From assembly GCF_040712315.1 (NCBI RefSeq), contig NC_134015.1, positions 25,545,614 through 25,609,613 on the forward strand: a stretch of DNA of 64,000 nt. Reading direction: 5' to 3'. The DNA comes from Castanea sativa. Its lineage: Eukaryota; Streptophyta; Magnoliopsida; Fagales; Fagaceae. The notes beneath the pieces were generated by a model. It ran no database searches, was not told where the DNA came from, and saw only the letters and a list, made by a program, of their open reading frames with translations. Positions 24,593-37,067 of this stretch are shown here, one piece after another; position 1 is the first letter of the stretch; each line of letters starts with the position of its first letter. The translations under genes were made by a program, and so were the position numbers.

Positions 24593-26259
24593 ATGATTTA
24601 GAGGATTTTAAATGATAGGAATATAAACCTATAAATAGACCTATAAGTGCACAATTAATACCCGATTCAATCACTAGATAGACTCAGGCCCAAAGAGCAT
24701 TATACAATAAAACTTGTAGGGCGTGGGCTTGAAACCTAGGCTTTATGGATATTTGACAACAGATAGGTGGGCTAGATCGCCACTACCTAAGCAACTAAGA
24801 TAAGAATAACAAAAACTCTCCTTGGACATAAGTCGAGGATCATTTGTATTGCCTTTCTTTCTTCGAATGATAGACTAAAGTTAGAGATGAGGTGTACAGT
24901 ACTTTTCTTTCTCCCTTTTTCTTTTCCTTTTCTTCCTTCCTTTTTTTTTCTTCTTGCCTCGTTTGTTCTCTTATATCCATCTTCTTCTTCTCCCTTTCAT
25001 CTTCCACGTGTAGCACAAATCACCCAATTAGATACTTGTCACATCCACCACCTTCTTGAAGTTTTCAAAAAATAGTTGAAAGGCTGAATATTTATTGTTC
25101 ATATGTCATTTCCCCATTAATGCGGCCAGAGAAGTAGGTACAAGATCTTTAATGCGATGGTAGCAGCATTTTCCCTTGATATTTCTCATATGTTCTCCCT
25201 CTCTTTAACCGTGTGAAACACATCTTTACCCAACAAGCTTTCCAGAATCCTCTCCCCAAACATCATAACGTGTCATACGATATTCATTTGACTTAGCCGA
25301 GTAGATGCCTCTCCTCGGAAAACCTCACCGATCTTTCTAGCAAGAGTTGGCTTGTGAGCCTTAAATGCTCTGCTCGGACAGGCTCACACCACCAAATTAA
25401 GCCCAAATGCGTGTTTTGACCATTTTATCCCCACAAGACCCATCTATAAAATAAATGATAATTTTCATGAAAAAAAATATGAGAGAGAGAGAGAGAGAGA
25501 GAGAGTGTGTGTGTGTGTGTGTTAGAGAGTTTATATTAACTAAATTATCCATTTTCATAGGTTTATATTCCATTTTCATGAGAGAGAGAGAGTTTGTTAA
25601 ATAATGAAGAATGACATGTTATTCATTTTGTATATGATTTGTGTAAAGTTAGAAGAGAATCTATGAGGTAAATAGGAGTTCACAAAAGAAAAATCAACTA
25701 TATATACCACCAAAACAAATTAAATTTTTTTTTAACTAAGAAAATAGATAAAAAATAATTTCATAATAAAATAAATATCCTAAGCTTATTTGTTAGAATA
25801 TATTTAGGATATTATTATAAATATATGAACTAGTTTTTTCTAATACGATGGATTATCGTAATTTTGTAATACTACGTGTAATTATGATTTTAAAATTATC
25901 ATACTAAACTTAATGTATTTTTATATATACTATGCATTAGGCTCACTATAACTAACAATTCAATATAATAAATATGTATCCATTTAGGACTATTTTATAC
26001 AAATGTAGATCATTAATTCGAATCATGTTAATTCATTTGCTTTCCATTTTTCCCTCTATATATATCATTTTTATTTTTATCTTCTATTTTAATATGGTAA
26101 TAATGTCATAATATAACTGAACACTATTAAAATATTTTAACATTTGAGATTGAAATCCTTTAAAAGGATAAAAAAATTATCCATTTTCATTTTTTAAACT
26201 GGTTTATATCTATTCAAATTATTATAAAAATATAAAATTATTTAAAAATGAATAAATGA

Positions 26260-26301
<42 letters not shown>

Positions 26302-26392
26302 AAGTTCGGATCTTAGTGCAAAAGTAAGTGCCTTCTATCCAAACAATAGATTCAAATCCAAGAATCAATTTCTTCAAATTTGAAAATAAAAT

Positions 26393-26725
26393 TGACAAAA
26401 TTTGGTAACAAACTTGGTTGTAATTTTAAACTACAACTTCACTTTATATCTTTTTATTAGATGTGAATTTTGACAAATTTACCATTGGATTTTATTTCTT
26501 CTTATATTATCGATTCTTGCAAAATTTTCAGAAGATCAAATATCTATAGCTATGTTATCAATCAAATGTTTAAATTTTAAGTTTTTGTAATCTAAAATTG
26601 TGCATTAAAAATAAGTTTATGGATTGAATAGTAAATAACATCAAATTGACACAAAATTTGACATATTTGCTAAAAATATAAAGAATGTGCAATTCACCAA
26701 TCAAATTTTCATAATATTGTAATAA
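26393..26725 (-). mobile_element. Mutator-like MITE family D, decayed copy
   Basis: It shares the succession CAAAATTTGGTAACAAAC, TTGGTTGTAATTTT, CTTTTTATTAGATGTGAATT, CAAATTTACCATTGGATT and GTGCAATTCACC with the copies at 52576 (same orientation) and 49655 (opposite). The right end is too decayed to place. Confidence 0.55.
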
Positions 26726-26850
26726 TTTCTTTATCTCAAAAAATTGAGAACTTTGTACACCATGTAGAGCTAGAGGTTTGAGGGGAGAGGGAGGGTGGGG
26801 CAATTATCCTCTGGCCCCACCAATACTCTTCACGAACAAATTAACCTGAT

Positions 26851-26990
26851 GGTCCGTTTGGATTAAGGGAGAGAGCGAGGGGGAGTAGAGAAGAATAGAG
26901 TAAAATTGGCCCAAAATTAACCTATTTTTAGCCAACTCTACTCTACTTTTCTCCACTCCTCTTTCATTTCCCTTCAATCCAAATAGACCC
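26851..26990. mobile_element. Family B MITE copy 2 (foldback, 140 bp)
   Basis: GGTCCGTTTGGATTAAGG at the left and GGGTCTATTTGGATTGAAGG read in reverse at the right. The interior is GAGTAGAG...CCAAAATTAACCTATTTTTAG and then its mirror, very close to copy 1 at 15835. Confidence 0.75.
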
Positions 26991-27960
26991 TAAGAGTTCA
27001 GGCAGTACTAGAGGCAGATTTCTCCAACCCAACTTGATCAAATCAAATCACATATTAGCAGTCTAAAACCAACCTTCACTTAGTCCTACATATATATCCA
27101 ACCAGTTTAACTGAAATTTATTTCAAACAAATTTAAATGAAACAATTCTTTTAAAAACTTTAAGGTTATAACATACTCAAAACTTAGGCTTTTAAAAATA
27201 ATTTATTATAAATTTTATCCCTTTTGAAGTCAAGCTCGGCCACTAGTTATACACATGATCTGGTTTGACATAGACTCCCATTTCGTCCATAGTGGCTATG
27301 GATAGATTGAGATAAGCTAAGACTATTTAGAAAGTAAAGAAACACAAGGGCCAGTGACTCTGCGTATGTTGCTTAAAGAACAATGGATCGATGTGGGGTC
27401 GCAAATGCAAACAATGCTAAAAAAAGTGAAGATCATCACAAGGGTGTTTTAGCCGTTAGGGCCACCTGCATAAGCATATGCATTGGATACACATCTATTA
27501 TATATAATAAAGTCTTCTGAAGTGTCATAAACACATAGTAGAAATCCTTGACTTGGTGCTGAATTGTCAAATATATCTAAACCAAACCAAACCAAACCCA
27601 ACCCCTACTGGCTGGTTGAGACCTGAGCGAGTATAGTAGGGTTCACGAGTCTTTGTTTTGACCCCCTAAAATCGGATGGCCATGTTTCCTTCTACTTTTT
27701 TAGTGGCTCCATACACAATCTTTCAAAGAAAAGAAAGGGCACTATTTTAGAGAAAATTTGATGTTTCGCACCATACAAATATGCTGTCTGAGCAGCCAGT
27801 CAGTTACCAGTTACCACAATCAACTGCAACATAAATCTTGGTTTTATTATATGTTGAATGTGGAAAACCTTTGCAATTGACATACTTTTGGTTTGGTTAT
27901 TTTTGTAATTTCAGGCATGTCTTTTGAAATTTTAAATAGCATAAGGCATTATTATTATTA
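26991..27960. other. Intergenic, no gene recognised
   Basis: Nothing coding or clearly repeated seen. Confidence 0.4.
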
Positions 27961-28146
27961 TGTGAGGTTCAGTTAGCTTAACTGGTAAAATTTATAATGG
28001 TTATATAAGAGATTTGAGATTCAATTCCTACCTACACCAAAAATTGATTGGTGTTTTGGTCGGAAGATAAAGAGTTATCATTAGGAGCAGACGTTATAGG
28101 TTGAAATTCTCTATATAAAAAATATATATATATATATATATATATA
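27961..28146 (+). repeat. tRNA-derived SINE, full-length-looking
   Basis: The head TTAGCTTAACTGGTAAAATT gives a Pol III A box. GAGATTCAATTCC gives a B box. The body continues ACACCAAAAATTGATTGGTG, AAAGAGTTATCATTAGGAGC and TAGGTTGAAATTCTC, and the tail is A-rich running into (AT)n. Two other copies are in the window. No clear target duplication was found. Confidence 0.8.
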
Positions 28147-30054
28147 ATGAGTTTTTTTTTCCTATAATTTAATGGTTGGGAGAGAAAAGATTTGGACCAC
28201 AAATATCTCAATTAGAAACATCACAATATACCTGTTGAACTACAAGATTTCTTGAAAATACGAAATATCTTATTTTTCATTCTTGTTATCAAATGTCTTG
28301 AGGAATTATTAAGGTAGAATTTCAATGTAATCCAATCCAGTGACTTATTTCAAACATTCAAGTTATTAGGAACATTTAAAGCTGATTCAAAGCTCCTGAT
28401 TCATTGACTAACATTTAATGGCGTGTAATTGCAGGAGCTTGTTGGAGCGGGGCTAAGTCATCCAACCCCATGATGTTTTCCTTAAAGTTTATAGTTGTGC
28501 AAATAAAGTTGTAAAAAGAGGACAAGAGCAAGCAAGTACAGTGAAAGAAATATATATATATAATAGTTGTCCATCTTTTATTTACCACGGCTTCATATGC
28601 ATGGGACATGATATATTTGGGCATAAGTTCATAGCATGCTACTTTTGTGTAAACTCTCTTTATATAAATAAATATAGTAAATACAGTTAACATTCCTTAA
28701 ATTTGTGCTAATACCGATCAAGTTTAAGACTACTCAAAATTGATTGCTCCTCAAAAAAAATTGACTAATCCTTAAACTCAACTTAGTCCATAATTTGTTA
28801 ATCATTTTCTCTTTTTTTATATTAACTACCAAGTTCATCAATTTTGGGAAAAAAAAAAAAACTCGAACTTAACTGATATTATTTATATTTTACCCAAATA
28901 AATAATTTTTGTTATCTTGGCGGCTCTCATGAGCAAATGTGGAGTGAGAGGTGGATAAGAATTAGATATGCATCACTTCACCGTGTACTAAAATGACCTG
29001 ATGAAGAAAATGAATAAAATGAGAAGCGGTCCACTTTGGATACTGAACACGTTACTGAAAATTGAGTCCCCACCCCCTTTAGAAATTAGAACTTAGTAGA
29101 ACCATTTAACACGGCACAGATCCATCAGAGAAAAAAGGGGCTCGATTTCTTAGATGGCAGCCAAACATCCCAACCCAAAATAATAATAATAATAATAATG
29201 AGGATTTTGTAAATTTGTGTTTTTAGGGTATACAATATTTTTTAAAAAAAAATTCTTGAAAATTGAAAAAATTTTAACAGCTTTTTTAATTTTTAATTTT
29301 TTTTTCCAAAAATGAATGGTTTAACATGTGACTTTAAGACACACATTAACGAGACTCTAATAATAATAATATTTATATAAGTTAAGTTAAGTTAGCATGT
29401 CTTTAAAACAATTATTAATAAATTATAATAGAAAATTTTTTATTCTATTTTTACACAAAAAATATATATATAAATTATTAACAAAATTAATCGCTTTATT
29501 ATTTTTCTGTGAAAATATTTCTAAAAATAATTTCTTTTTCTTTTTAAAAACATATATATATATATATATAGATATATATATATAAGTAGAAGATGAGATA
29601 AGAAAATATGTTCACGTGCTAAAAATAATTCCTAAGATAAGGTATATATATTTTTGGGAGCATTGCCATTTGTTTGTAAAAACACAAAGCGACGAAAACA
29701 CGCATGTATGCAGTGCAGGTCCACATATGGTAGTGTTTTGTGTCAGAATCTCCTCGTGCAGTAGTATCTATTAAGTGTATCAACGGAAAATTATTTGTCC
29801 TGTTGACTGTGTAATAAGATAAAAAAAAATGAGTCTCTAACTCTCTGCCGCATCCAATCCAAGTCTGACTCATCACTCGTGCCCCTCTTCGTGTGTTTTT
29901 ACTGTTTTTACCTCATCCTCTGTACTTCTTTAATTTTGTCTTACATATTAACCCCGCATGAAATAAAAAATAAAATATTTGATTTCTTATTTTATTACTA
30001 AGATACTATTATCAAATAAATAAATATAAATACTATTAGTACTTCTTCTCAACA

Positions 30055-30085
<31 letters not shown>

Positions 30086-31420
30086 ATATGTATGATATCA
30101 ATTTAAAAACTAAAATATATGCGTTGTGTATAATAGCTAGTTTGTAATACTATTGTTTATACTTTGTATTATACTCTTCTTTACAATATTCACATTATTA
30201 AATTAGCTTTACATATCATAGATTCTATGGTATGATGGATGATATCCCACTACACCTTTTACTTGTTTATCAAACAGACTTAGTTTTGATTTTTTAATAA
30301 AATCATCAGCTCTCTTCTCAAAAAAATATATATATAATTAATTTTTTTCAAAAGTTTAAACTATTAATTAGAAATGATAAATTTGATCACTGAATTAACT
30401 ATAATTTTAACATTTTCCTCAAGTATGGGCACGAGTTCTCCATTAATAAGTAAGACTCAAGCATGAGATTTTTAACATCTTAAATGAGAGATATAATGGA
30501 GGGTCTGGAGGCAAGGGTTGAATTAAAAATCTTCTACTTTAATACCATTTTAATTACTAATTCTAAAATACATACTTATTCAAAGTTTGGATCAAGTGAT
30601 CAAACTCATTCCATTTTATTTTATGTTGAGTTAAACCTATTTTTGTAAAACTTTAACCACAAGAATCATACACATGTAATATATTAGATTTTTTTTCTTT
30701 TATAATTCGAAAGTTGAGAGGAAGATTTTTTAACTCTGAAAATTGTTGTTGAAAATACAAAGAAAAAACAATTGACCTACAAGCCTCTTTGCTAATATAT
30801 TGGATTTCAAATATAACCTTTTTGACAAATGCAATAATCAAATGATTTAATGAATTTTTAATTAATGATGTCATTACTACAAATTTGATTTAAATGAGAT
30901 CAAAGATGAGGGCGGATGATGATATGTGTGTTTGGAAGCGTTTAAGCTACTTTGAATATTAGTAGAATATTTCTTTTGTGGTGAGGTTGGAGGTCACACT
31001 TATAAACATTATCCACTTATCTTTTTCATTCATTTACTTAAAAACAAAACAATTTTCATTTTTCAATTTTCTTCAAAAAAAATCTCATTTAATAAGTGGT
31101 AATAATTGTGGTGACTTTTTTGTAGGATTGAGAAACAATAATCATTCTTTCAATCATTGCAATTTTGCTCAAATTTAAGAAAAAGAAAATACATGTATAG
31201 ACTGGTAGACTACAAACAGCTTCTTCTTTTTTTTGAGAAGGGTAACTACTACAAACAGCTGAAGAAGTCAAAAAGTCTCATATATTCTGCCAAAATATAA
31301 AAATCACCGAAAGAAGTTATATACATTTTGACCAACCCCTTTTATATAAATAAATATTATTACTTGACTCTAGTGTAGTGCTAAGATGGTTAACAAATAA
31401 CAAAGGGAGTTACCAACTAA
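28147..31420. other. Gene-poor stretch
   Basis: No supported gene. Simple sequence: (AT)n at 28550-28562, (AAT)n at 29180-29198, (TA)n at 29551-29583, (AT)n at 30057-30082. A short imperfect TTCTC(A)n-like insertion lies near 28747 between AAAATTGAT and AAAATTGAC. Confidence 0.4.
31222..31247 (-). repeat. Micro-insertion with 13-bp direct repeats
   Basis: The insert contains TTTTTTTTGAGAAGGGTA between ACTACAAACAGCT at 31209-31221 and 31248-31260. On the minus strand it reads CCCTTCTC(A)8. Confidence 0.7.
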
Positions 31421-31427
31421 TATGTTG

Positions 31428-31595
31428 CCTTTAATCTGTGATTGCAGGAGACTCATGGATCAAGACTGGGAGGTGCAAGTGCAACACATTTACTATGAAG
31501 TTAATGAATGTGCGGACGCCTTGGCAAAGCGAGGAGCTCACCAACAAAACATTTTGTCTATATATAATACATGTTCCAGTTTTGTATATTTGTGA
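31428..31595 (+). pseudogene. RNase H-like domain tail (LINE-derived fragment)
   Basis: The frame reads LICDCRRLMDQDWEVQVQHI, then YYEVNECADALAKRGAHQQN and a stop at 31593-31595. The WEVxxxHIYxExNxCADALAKRG pattern is the C-terminal part of the plant RNase H-like domain. Only the last third of the domain is present, so it is a fragment. It ends 28 bp before the target duplication of the Mutator-like element at 31633, so the element landed beside it. Confidence 0.75.
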
Positions 31596-31623
31596 TATGT
31601 AAGGGATATGACCGGTTTTGGAG

Positions 31624-31632
31624 TTAATAGAC
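31624..31632. repeat. Target-site duplication, left (TTAATAGAC)
   Basis: A perfect 9-bp match to 32578-32586, flanking the inverted-repeat element between them. A 9-bp duplication is the mark of Mutator-like transposition. Confidence 0.9.
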
Positions 31633-31936
31633 GGGTAAAATAGTAAAATAGGCATAACTTTCTTACTATATAGTTAGTTGTTACGGTTTGCAAATTATAT
31701 CTTTTACTAACATCTCGAGTCTAAGAGGCTCGATTTTGGGCCTAAAAATCGAGTTTTTAAGGGTCGATTTTTATGGTCTAATTTTGTCTGATGGGCATCT
31801 AGTTGAAAATCGAGAATTAGAAACTCGATTTATGTCCTATATCTATCCCTCTTTCCTTCTTATTTTTTCCATCTGCGTTTCACTCTGGTCTTTCTTCCAT
31901 TTTCTGCTTCTTTCTTCTCATTGCTTCTTTCTTCTC

Positions 31937-32029
31937 ACTGCTTCTTTCTTCCTCCTCCTCTGCACGCCCAGCCGCCGCCGACCACTGCTTCTTTCTTCCT
32001 CCTCCTCTGCACGCCCAGCCGCCGCCGAC
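31937..32029 (+). repeat. 46-bp tandem pair inside the MULE
   Basis: Two adjacent copies of a unit containing CTGCTTCTTTCTTCCTCCTC followed by TGCACGCCCAGCCGCCGCCG. They are nearly identical, so recent. Confidence 0.85.
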
Positions 32030-32049
32030 CCACGCGGACCCAGGCCGGC

Positions 32050-32205
32050 GAGCCCAGTCGCGCGACCCGGGCCGACGAGCCCGGGTCGCGCGACCCGGGC
32101 CGGCGAGCCCGGGTCGCGCGACCCGAGGCCAGCGCGCCTCAGGTCGCGCGACCCAGGCCGGCGCGCCCAGGTCGCGCGACCCTGGCCGGCGAGACCCAGG
32201 CAGCC
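32050..32205. repeat. GC-rich tandem array, five units of about 28-31 bp
   Basis: TCGCGCGACC occurs five times at regular spacing, separated by GGGCCGGCGAGCCCGGG-like spacers. The core TCGCGCGA is palindromic. Because the unit length is not a fixed multiple of three and the text is near-symmetric, both strands are open (Arg/Ala/Pro-rich frames). I do not regard these as genes. It is the only strongly GC-rich, CpG-dense spot of the window. Confidence 0.85.
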
Positions 32206-32586
32206 GTGGATCTGGGGCAATGGTTTTTTTTTTTTTTTTTTTTTGTGCGTGCTAGGTTCTGTTCAGTCTTGATCTTAACATGGTGGTGGATGAATTTTGA
32301 TGGCTTTTTGGATTTTGATGGCTGTAGATTTCAAATGGCAAAAGACTTGGATATTTTTTATTTTGGGTTTGTAAATCGAGTCATAGAAACTCGATTTTCA
32401 GGTAGTTCCACGTGGAAAAAAATGCCACATCAGACATTAAAAATCGACTTTCAAAAACTCGATTTTTGACCCAAAATCGAGCCTCTGAGACTCGAGATGC
32501 TAGTAAAAGATATACTTTGCAAACCGTAACAACTAATTATATAGTTAGAAAATTATGTCTATTTTACTATTTTCTCCTTAATAGAC

Positions 32587-34320
32587 TATGTGCCCAACGG
32601 TCGAGTGTTGGTAATGTATAAACTTTATCTTATATAAATAATACCTCCCGTTTCCATCAAAAAAAATATTACTTAAAACAAATAATAATTCCCCTTTTTA
32701 GTTTCAGATTAAACATCCCTCTATCATGCTCAACTTAACTCCAACTAGAAATCATCCAAAGAGCAATTTTAGGATTACACAATTTTTCACAACTATCTTA
32801 TGTGTCAGCCTGTAATTAATTGACAGTCATATAAACCAATTACTTTTTTTTTTACCACTCATAATCAAATACATCATAATTGTGGCAAAAAAAAAAAAAG
32901 TGTGGTTTTAAATTTTTTTTTCAATCGAAATTGAAATAGCAAGTACCAAAACTCTTGGCCCAACAATCAGAGTTGTATTAACACTCGGTCTCAAATCAAG
33001 AGATTCTATTACTATAGTTGATTTGAAAAAAGGATGAATTTTTTTTCTTTGTAGGAGAAAAACAATCGAAACCGCAATGAGTATATTAGGTCACATTATT
33101 GTCACCGTAATCAAACATGCTTAAGCATCTCAATCAGAGCGACAAATGCGTCAAAGTTAAATCTGCCTTGGAGTCAACAAAATCAATGTGCCTTAAATTT
33201 TCCCAGCGATTAACTAACCGCTCTACCCTAACCGATTGCTTTACCTGCATGCCTTTGTACAAACTTTCAACGACCTCCTACTATGCTGCCTGTCAAGTCA
33301 ATACTAATTACACCCCCTTCACAGTAATGCATTTATTACATTTCTTTCACATTTCAGTCCCACCGAAAAAATCATCTACTTTTTTCAATCTTACATAACT
33401 TTTTAGAAAGTTTTTGTATTGTCGTATTATTTACCATAACTCAATAAAGTGGTCATATGTGAACAATCACTTTCTTATATGAACTTTCTATATATTTTTT
33501 TTTCCATAATTCATAATCAACTATTTTAAAATTGTAGTAAAAGTTACCATACAAAAATTGTGTCCTTAAACTTTTTTTTAAAAATGTCCTCGGTTTGGCC
33601 GGGCCACCACAACACAAAATCACATAAATGGAGTGCAAAAGTGAAAATTCAATGAAATATACCCTCAGTGTCGAAATACTTTTCCTTAACATTTTTGGCT
33701 ATGTTCTACGCCGCCCGACTTTCTTTTTCTTTCTTTTTTTTTTCTTTATTATTATTATTATTATTATTGAATTTCTGCCTCGACTTATTCATTATATTCA
33801 TTTGCGCCCATGTACCCTATGGTTCGTTCACCTTAGCCGTTGGATACAAATCTTGGGTAACACCCACAATCACATGGAGGAAAATGGTTTCCACACACCA
33901 AGAAGCAAAGATGAACGGCTTGGATTAACTAGAGGATCTAATTCTCGGGATGCCCATGGTATAAATTTCTTAGCTCACGTGCATGGTATATCCACGATTG
34001 TGCAATGTGCCTAAAGCATTAGCCTCTATGCGCCTAGGGATCTCATATTTAGATCCCATTGATACCAAGGTCCCCACGCACCTAAACCAAAACCCATGCA
34101 AATTATAAAGTTTACAACTTTAGAGTAAGCAAATTTTCTGTCACAATTTTATGTACATAATTATAAACAGTAAAATAAACAAAATTGTATGTATATATAA
34201 CAGTGATTAATTATCAAATTAGGATAAAAATAATAAGAGATTAAATTCAATAAGGATGTTGTGTAAAATTTAAGTTTTACTCCTCTAATTTCAATATGCA
34301 ACATTATCATATCTATATAT
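32587..34320. other. Intergenic, no gene recognised
   Basis: AT-rich with T-runs and (ATT)n at about 33742-33770. 33780-34080 has a more balanced composition, but no coding frame of known type. Confidence 0.4.
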
Positions 34321-34321
34321 A

Positions 34322-34731
34322 TCTATATAATAAGTGAAACTAAGAGAAACTCAAATTAGAATTCCAAATTAGAGTTTTTATTTTGCACCATGTGTCCAAA
34401 ATTATTTATTCTTAAAGAGTTTTATTTCTTAATTTTAGAATAAAATGTGGGACCAAATCATAAATATTCATTAAAATGAGTTATTAAGTACAAAAATCAA
34501 GGAGTCTAGAATAAATGAATTGTAAAAAAAAAAAAAAAGGTGCTTCACAATAATAATAAAAAATGGACAATTTACATTTTATATTTAATATCCTTACAAA
34601 TTTTTTTAAAAAGTTAATAAAATATAAAAAATAACTATCAATAGTATTTAAATTATATATAGGAATTATATTATATATCTTATTGTATATCTTTAAGTGT
34701 ATTCATGCATATGCATGTGGTTACAAGCTAG
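34322..34731 (+). mobile_element. Short Helitron, 410 bp
   Basis: It starts TCTATATAATAAGTGAAAC directly after A and ends CTAG directly before T. A 3' palindrome, CATGCATATGCATG (34704-34717), lies about 10 bp before the end. The head resembles the other Helitron at 4915. No coding capacity. Confidence 0.7.
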
Positions 34732-36037
34732 TTATATATTAAAGAATAAATACAATGACACTCAATCAATTTTAATACCTATTTGAAAGTGAATTTATTG
34801 AAGTATTATTATCAGTAGTAGGATATATTGAATTTTTAAGTAAAAAATTGATTTGATAATTTCTTATTAAGTGTTATAAAATATAAATTTTACGTTTTAT
34901 CTTTAACATAGATTTTATATTCTATTCTTACCAAATTTGGATTGAAATTAAAATAATAAAAGAACTTGCATGCAAATTCACCTATATCGTGTCCGTTTAA
35001 GAATGGACATATAACGTTGAGTCCTTCCCCATGCAGGTGTGCACGTTTCCCTACACAAAAGAGAAACCAGAAACTTTTACCACAAGTCTCTCTTTTTACA
35101 GCATCTATTTTTAACTTTTTGCCTTCTTTTTTTTGTTTGGTTACATAAATCAAACAAAAAATTGTCTATTCCTGCGCGTGAAAAGTAGGACCCACGTGTA
35201 AAATGTTGGGTCCCGCCAGCCACTGACACAGAGAGTCATAAGGAAGAGAGAGAGAGAGAAAAGGTGACGCCGTTCTCGACGGACGTTAATGAGAGGATGA
35301 ATTGGCTTTAATTATGTCATTCACTTTTTAACGGGATTGGACAGGCTGATCCCCATGATTAACGGCGTTAACTTCGCGGTGTAGACTATTACAAGCCAGT
35401 AGACCATAAATTACGCTACGAAACGATACTCGTTTTCTCTCACCTAACTACCACTGCAACTACAAACTACAAAAAAAGTTTTCTAAATTTGTAGGCTGTT
35501 TAGGTTTTGACTGGGGCCCAACCAACATGAGGAGGTAACGGCTAGTTTTTTTTTTTTTTGGTTTACGCGGAGAAGATAGGATGTCATGTCACATTGTCGC
35601 GTCAGCTGCAAGTTGAGTGAGTGAGCCTCAGTCTGTGGCAGTAGTAAGAGTAACGGTGCACAATAATAAATAATGAAGTTAATAAGTGGGGATTTTCCAG
35701 TAATTCTATCGTATACTTTCACACAATTTTTTTTTTTTTTTTTCCAAAATTGTCTTGCGGGGATAGACTGAAAATAATAAAGAAAAAATTGTGAATTTAT
35801 TAGTGAAAAAACAAAAATTTTGGGCAAAGCCCCGCTCTCCAAGTAGAGGCATCTGTCATCATATTGACCGTCCAACTTGGAAAAGCTGAAAATTGGAGTG
35901 AAATTATCTTTGAAAGAGACACCAAGGCTTGCATTGACCCCTCTCTTCCCCATCTTTGCCCCCTTTGATTGGGTCATTAATTAGCAGTATTATTAGTAGC
36001 ATCCTAAGGGTTAAAAAAAAATTTCCTTCTTTGTCTT
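34732..36037. other. Intergenic with a low-copy-looking island
   Basis: 34960-35640 has a balanced composition, ACGTG cores (CCCACGTGTA near 35191) and GA-rich repeats (35245-35260), and is unlike the surrounding AT-rich repeats. It may be a promoter-like or conserved non-coding stretch, or a decayed gene end. No exon was recognised. Confidence 0.35.
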
Positions 36038-36041
36038 TTTA

Positions 36042-36292
36042 GAGTCCGTTTAAATACCGTTTATTTTATTGAAAATTGAAAATATTATAATAAAATAATT
36101 TTTAAATGTATAAATAGTATCATGAGACTTATTTTTAATGAAAATTTTGTTGAAAAAAAGGTTTGTGGGCCTCGTGCACTGTGCACGGCACCCACTGGAA
36201 AAGCAAAAAAAGCCAGTGCACATTCTCAAAAAAAAAAAAAAAACGTTGAAACACAGACGCTAGGTCTGTTTCAGTTGTACCCAAACGAGTAC
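36042..36292. mobile_element. Family A copy 3 (decayed)
   Basis: GAGTCCGTTTAAATACCGTT at the left; AATAATTTTTAAATGTATAA and ATAGTATCATGAGACTTATTT in the middle parallel copy 1. The right end reversed is CTCGTTTGGGTACAACTG, with an A-run before it. Confidence 0.6.
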
Positions 36293-36970
36293 TTAGTTGG
36301 GTTAAGAGAGATTATAATACAATTGCCTATACGGCTGCCAAGGGTAGAGCCAAAAATTTTTGTTTAAGGGGGCCAGGTTGTAGCACTAATATATTTATTA
36401 AAACAATTCCCACATATATATACACACACATATATATATACATACACTTTTTTATTTGAGAAGTGATATATACACACACCTAACAAAAAAAAAAAGCATA
36501 ATATTTTCAATCAAAATTATGTTTGAGGGCAATCTTTCATAAAATTAATAAAGTTTATTTTTAACATTTTCATAGTGAAATTCTTAAAAAGTTTCATTTT
36601 TTGTACAAATTATCAAATTTTATACTCATGTAAGTAAAAAATCATTCAATTGAACTAATGAAATTTTCAAAAACATGAATGATCCAAAATTTGGAGGAAC
36701 AAGTTAGGCTCCAAACATATTTGAAACTATCTTGCTTTAACCCATTAGGTGGTAACTAAAGAGACATTTCATGTGTAGTTTAGTGACAAGATTTTTTTAA
36801 TGAGTCAACGACTTGTTAATTACCATATAACGGGTTGAAAAAGATAAATTCAAACATGTTTGGTGCCAAACTTTATCAAATATTTAAAAAATATAAGAAC
36901 ACATTTTACAATAAAAAATAAAATTCCGAAAAATAAAGTTATGTTTCTATAATTAACTATTAGACTAATT

Positions 36971-36987
36971 ATTTTTTTGAGAGCATC
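36971..36987 (-). repeat. Micro-insertion with 12-bp direct repeats
   Basis: ATTTTTTTGAGAGCATC lies between ATTAGACTAATT at 36959-36970 and 36988-36999. It sits inside the 36338 element, so it is younger than that element. Confidence 0.7.
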
Positions 36988-37060
36988 ATTAGACTAATTC
37001 AAATACTTGGAGGACCAACTCTTATTTTTGTAGACTAAATTTTGAAAACATTAAAATAAT

Positions 37061-37067
<7 letters not shown>

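Larger units (their letters stand above)
21411..26385. other. Gene-poor stretch
   Basis: No supported gene. 24332-24480 contains mirrored AACTTTT / AAAAGTT-like text, perhaps an old MITE. Simple sequence: T-runs at 23106-23121 and 23947-23959, (AT)n at 24213-24230, (GA)n then (GT)n at 25480-25521, (TA)n at 26264-26298. 24880-25060 is pyrimidine-rich. No domain was recognised in the open frames. Confidence 0.4.
31633..32577. mobile_element. Non-autonomous Mutator-like element (MULE) with GC-rich payload
   Basis: The element is 945 bp. Its long terminal inverted repeats start GGGTAAAATAGTAAAATAGG (left) and GGAGAAAATAGTAAAATAG (right, reversed). They stay closely alike for about 145 bp and more loosely to about 215 bp. 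Conserved words in both arms are TTAGTTGTTACGGTTTGCAA, ATCTCGAGTCT and GAGGCTCGATTTTGGG. Perfect 9-bp duplications flank it. The interior (about 31850-32360) holds a CT-rich stretch, a 46-bp tandem pair and a very GC-rich tandem array (own entry). There is no transposase. Filler unlike the host composition suggests a Pack-MULE-type capture, which is inference. Confidence 0.9.

Noticed and set aside
27961..28060. True tRNA gene suggested by A- and B-box-like words
   Set aside because: There is no acceptor stem or cloverleaf, and related copies with a shared 3' body and A-rich tail show it is a SINE.
31918..32469. Long Arg/Ala/Pro-rich open frames on both strands (up to 194 codons)
   Set aside because: They are caused by the GC-rich tandem array inside the MULE. 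Both strands are open over the same bases and no domain is present.
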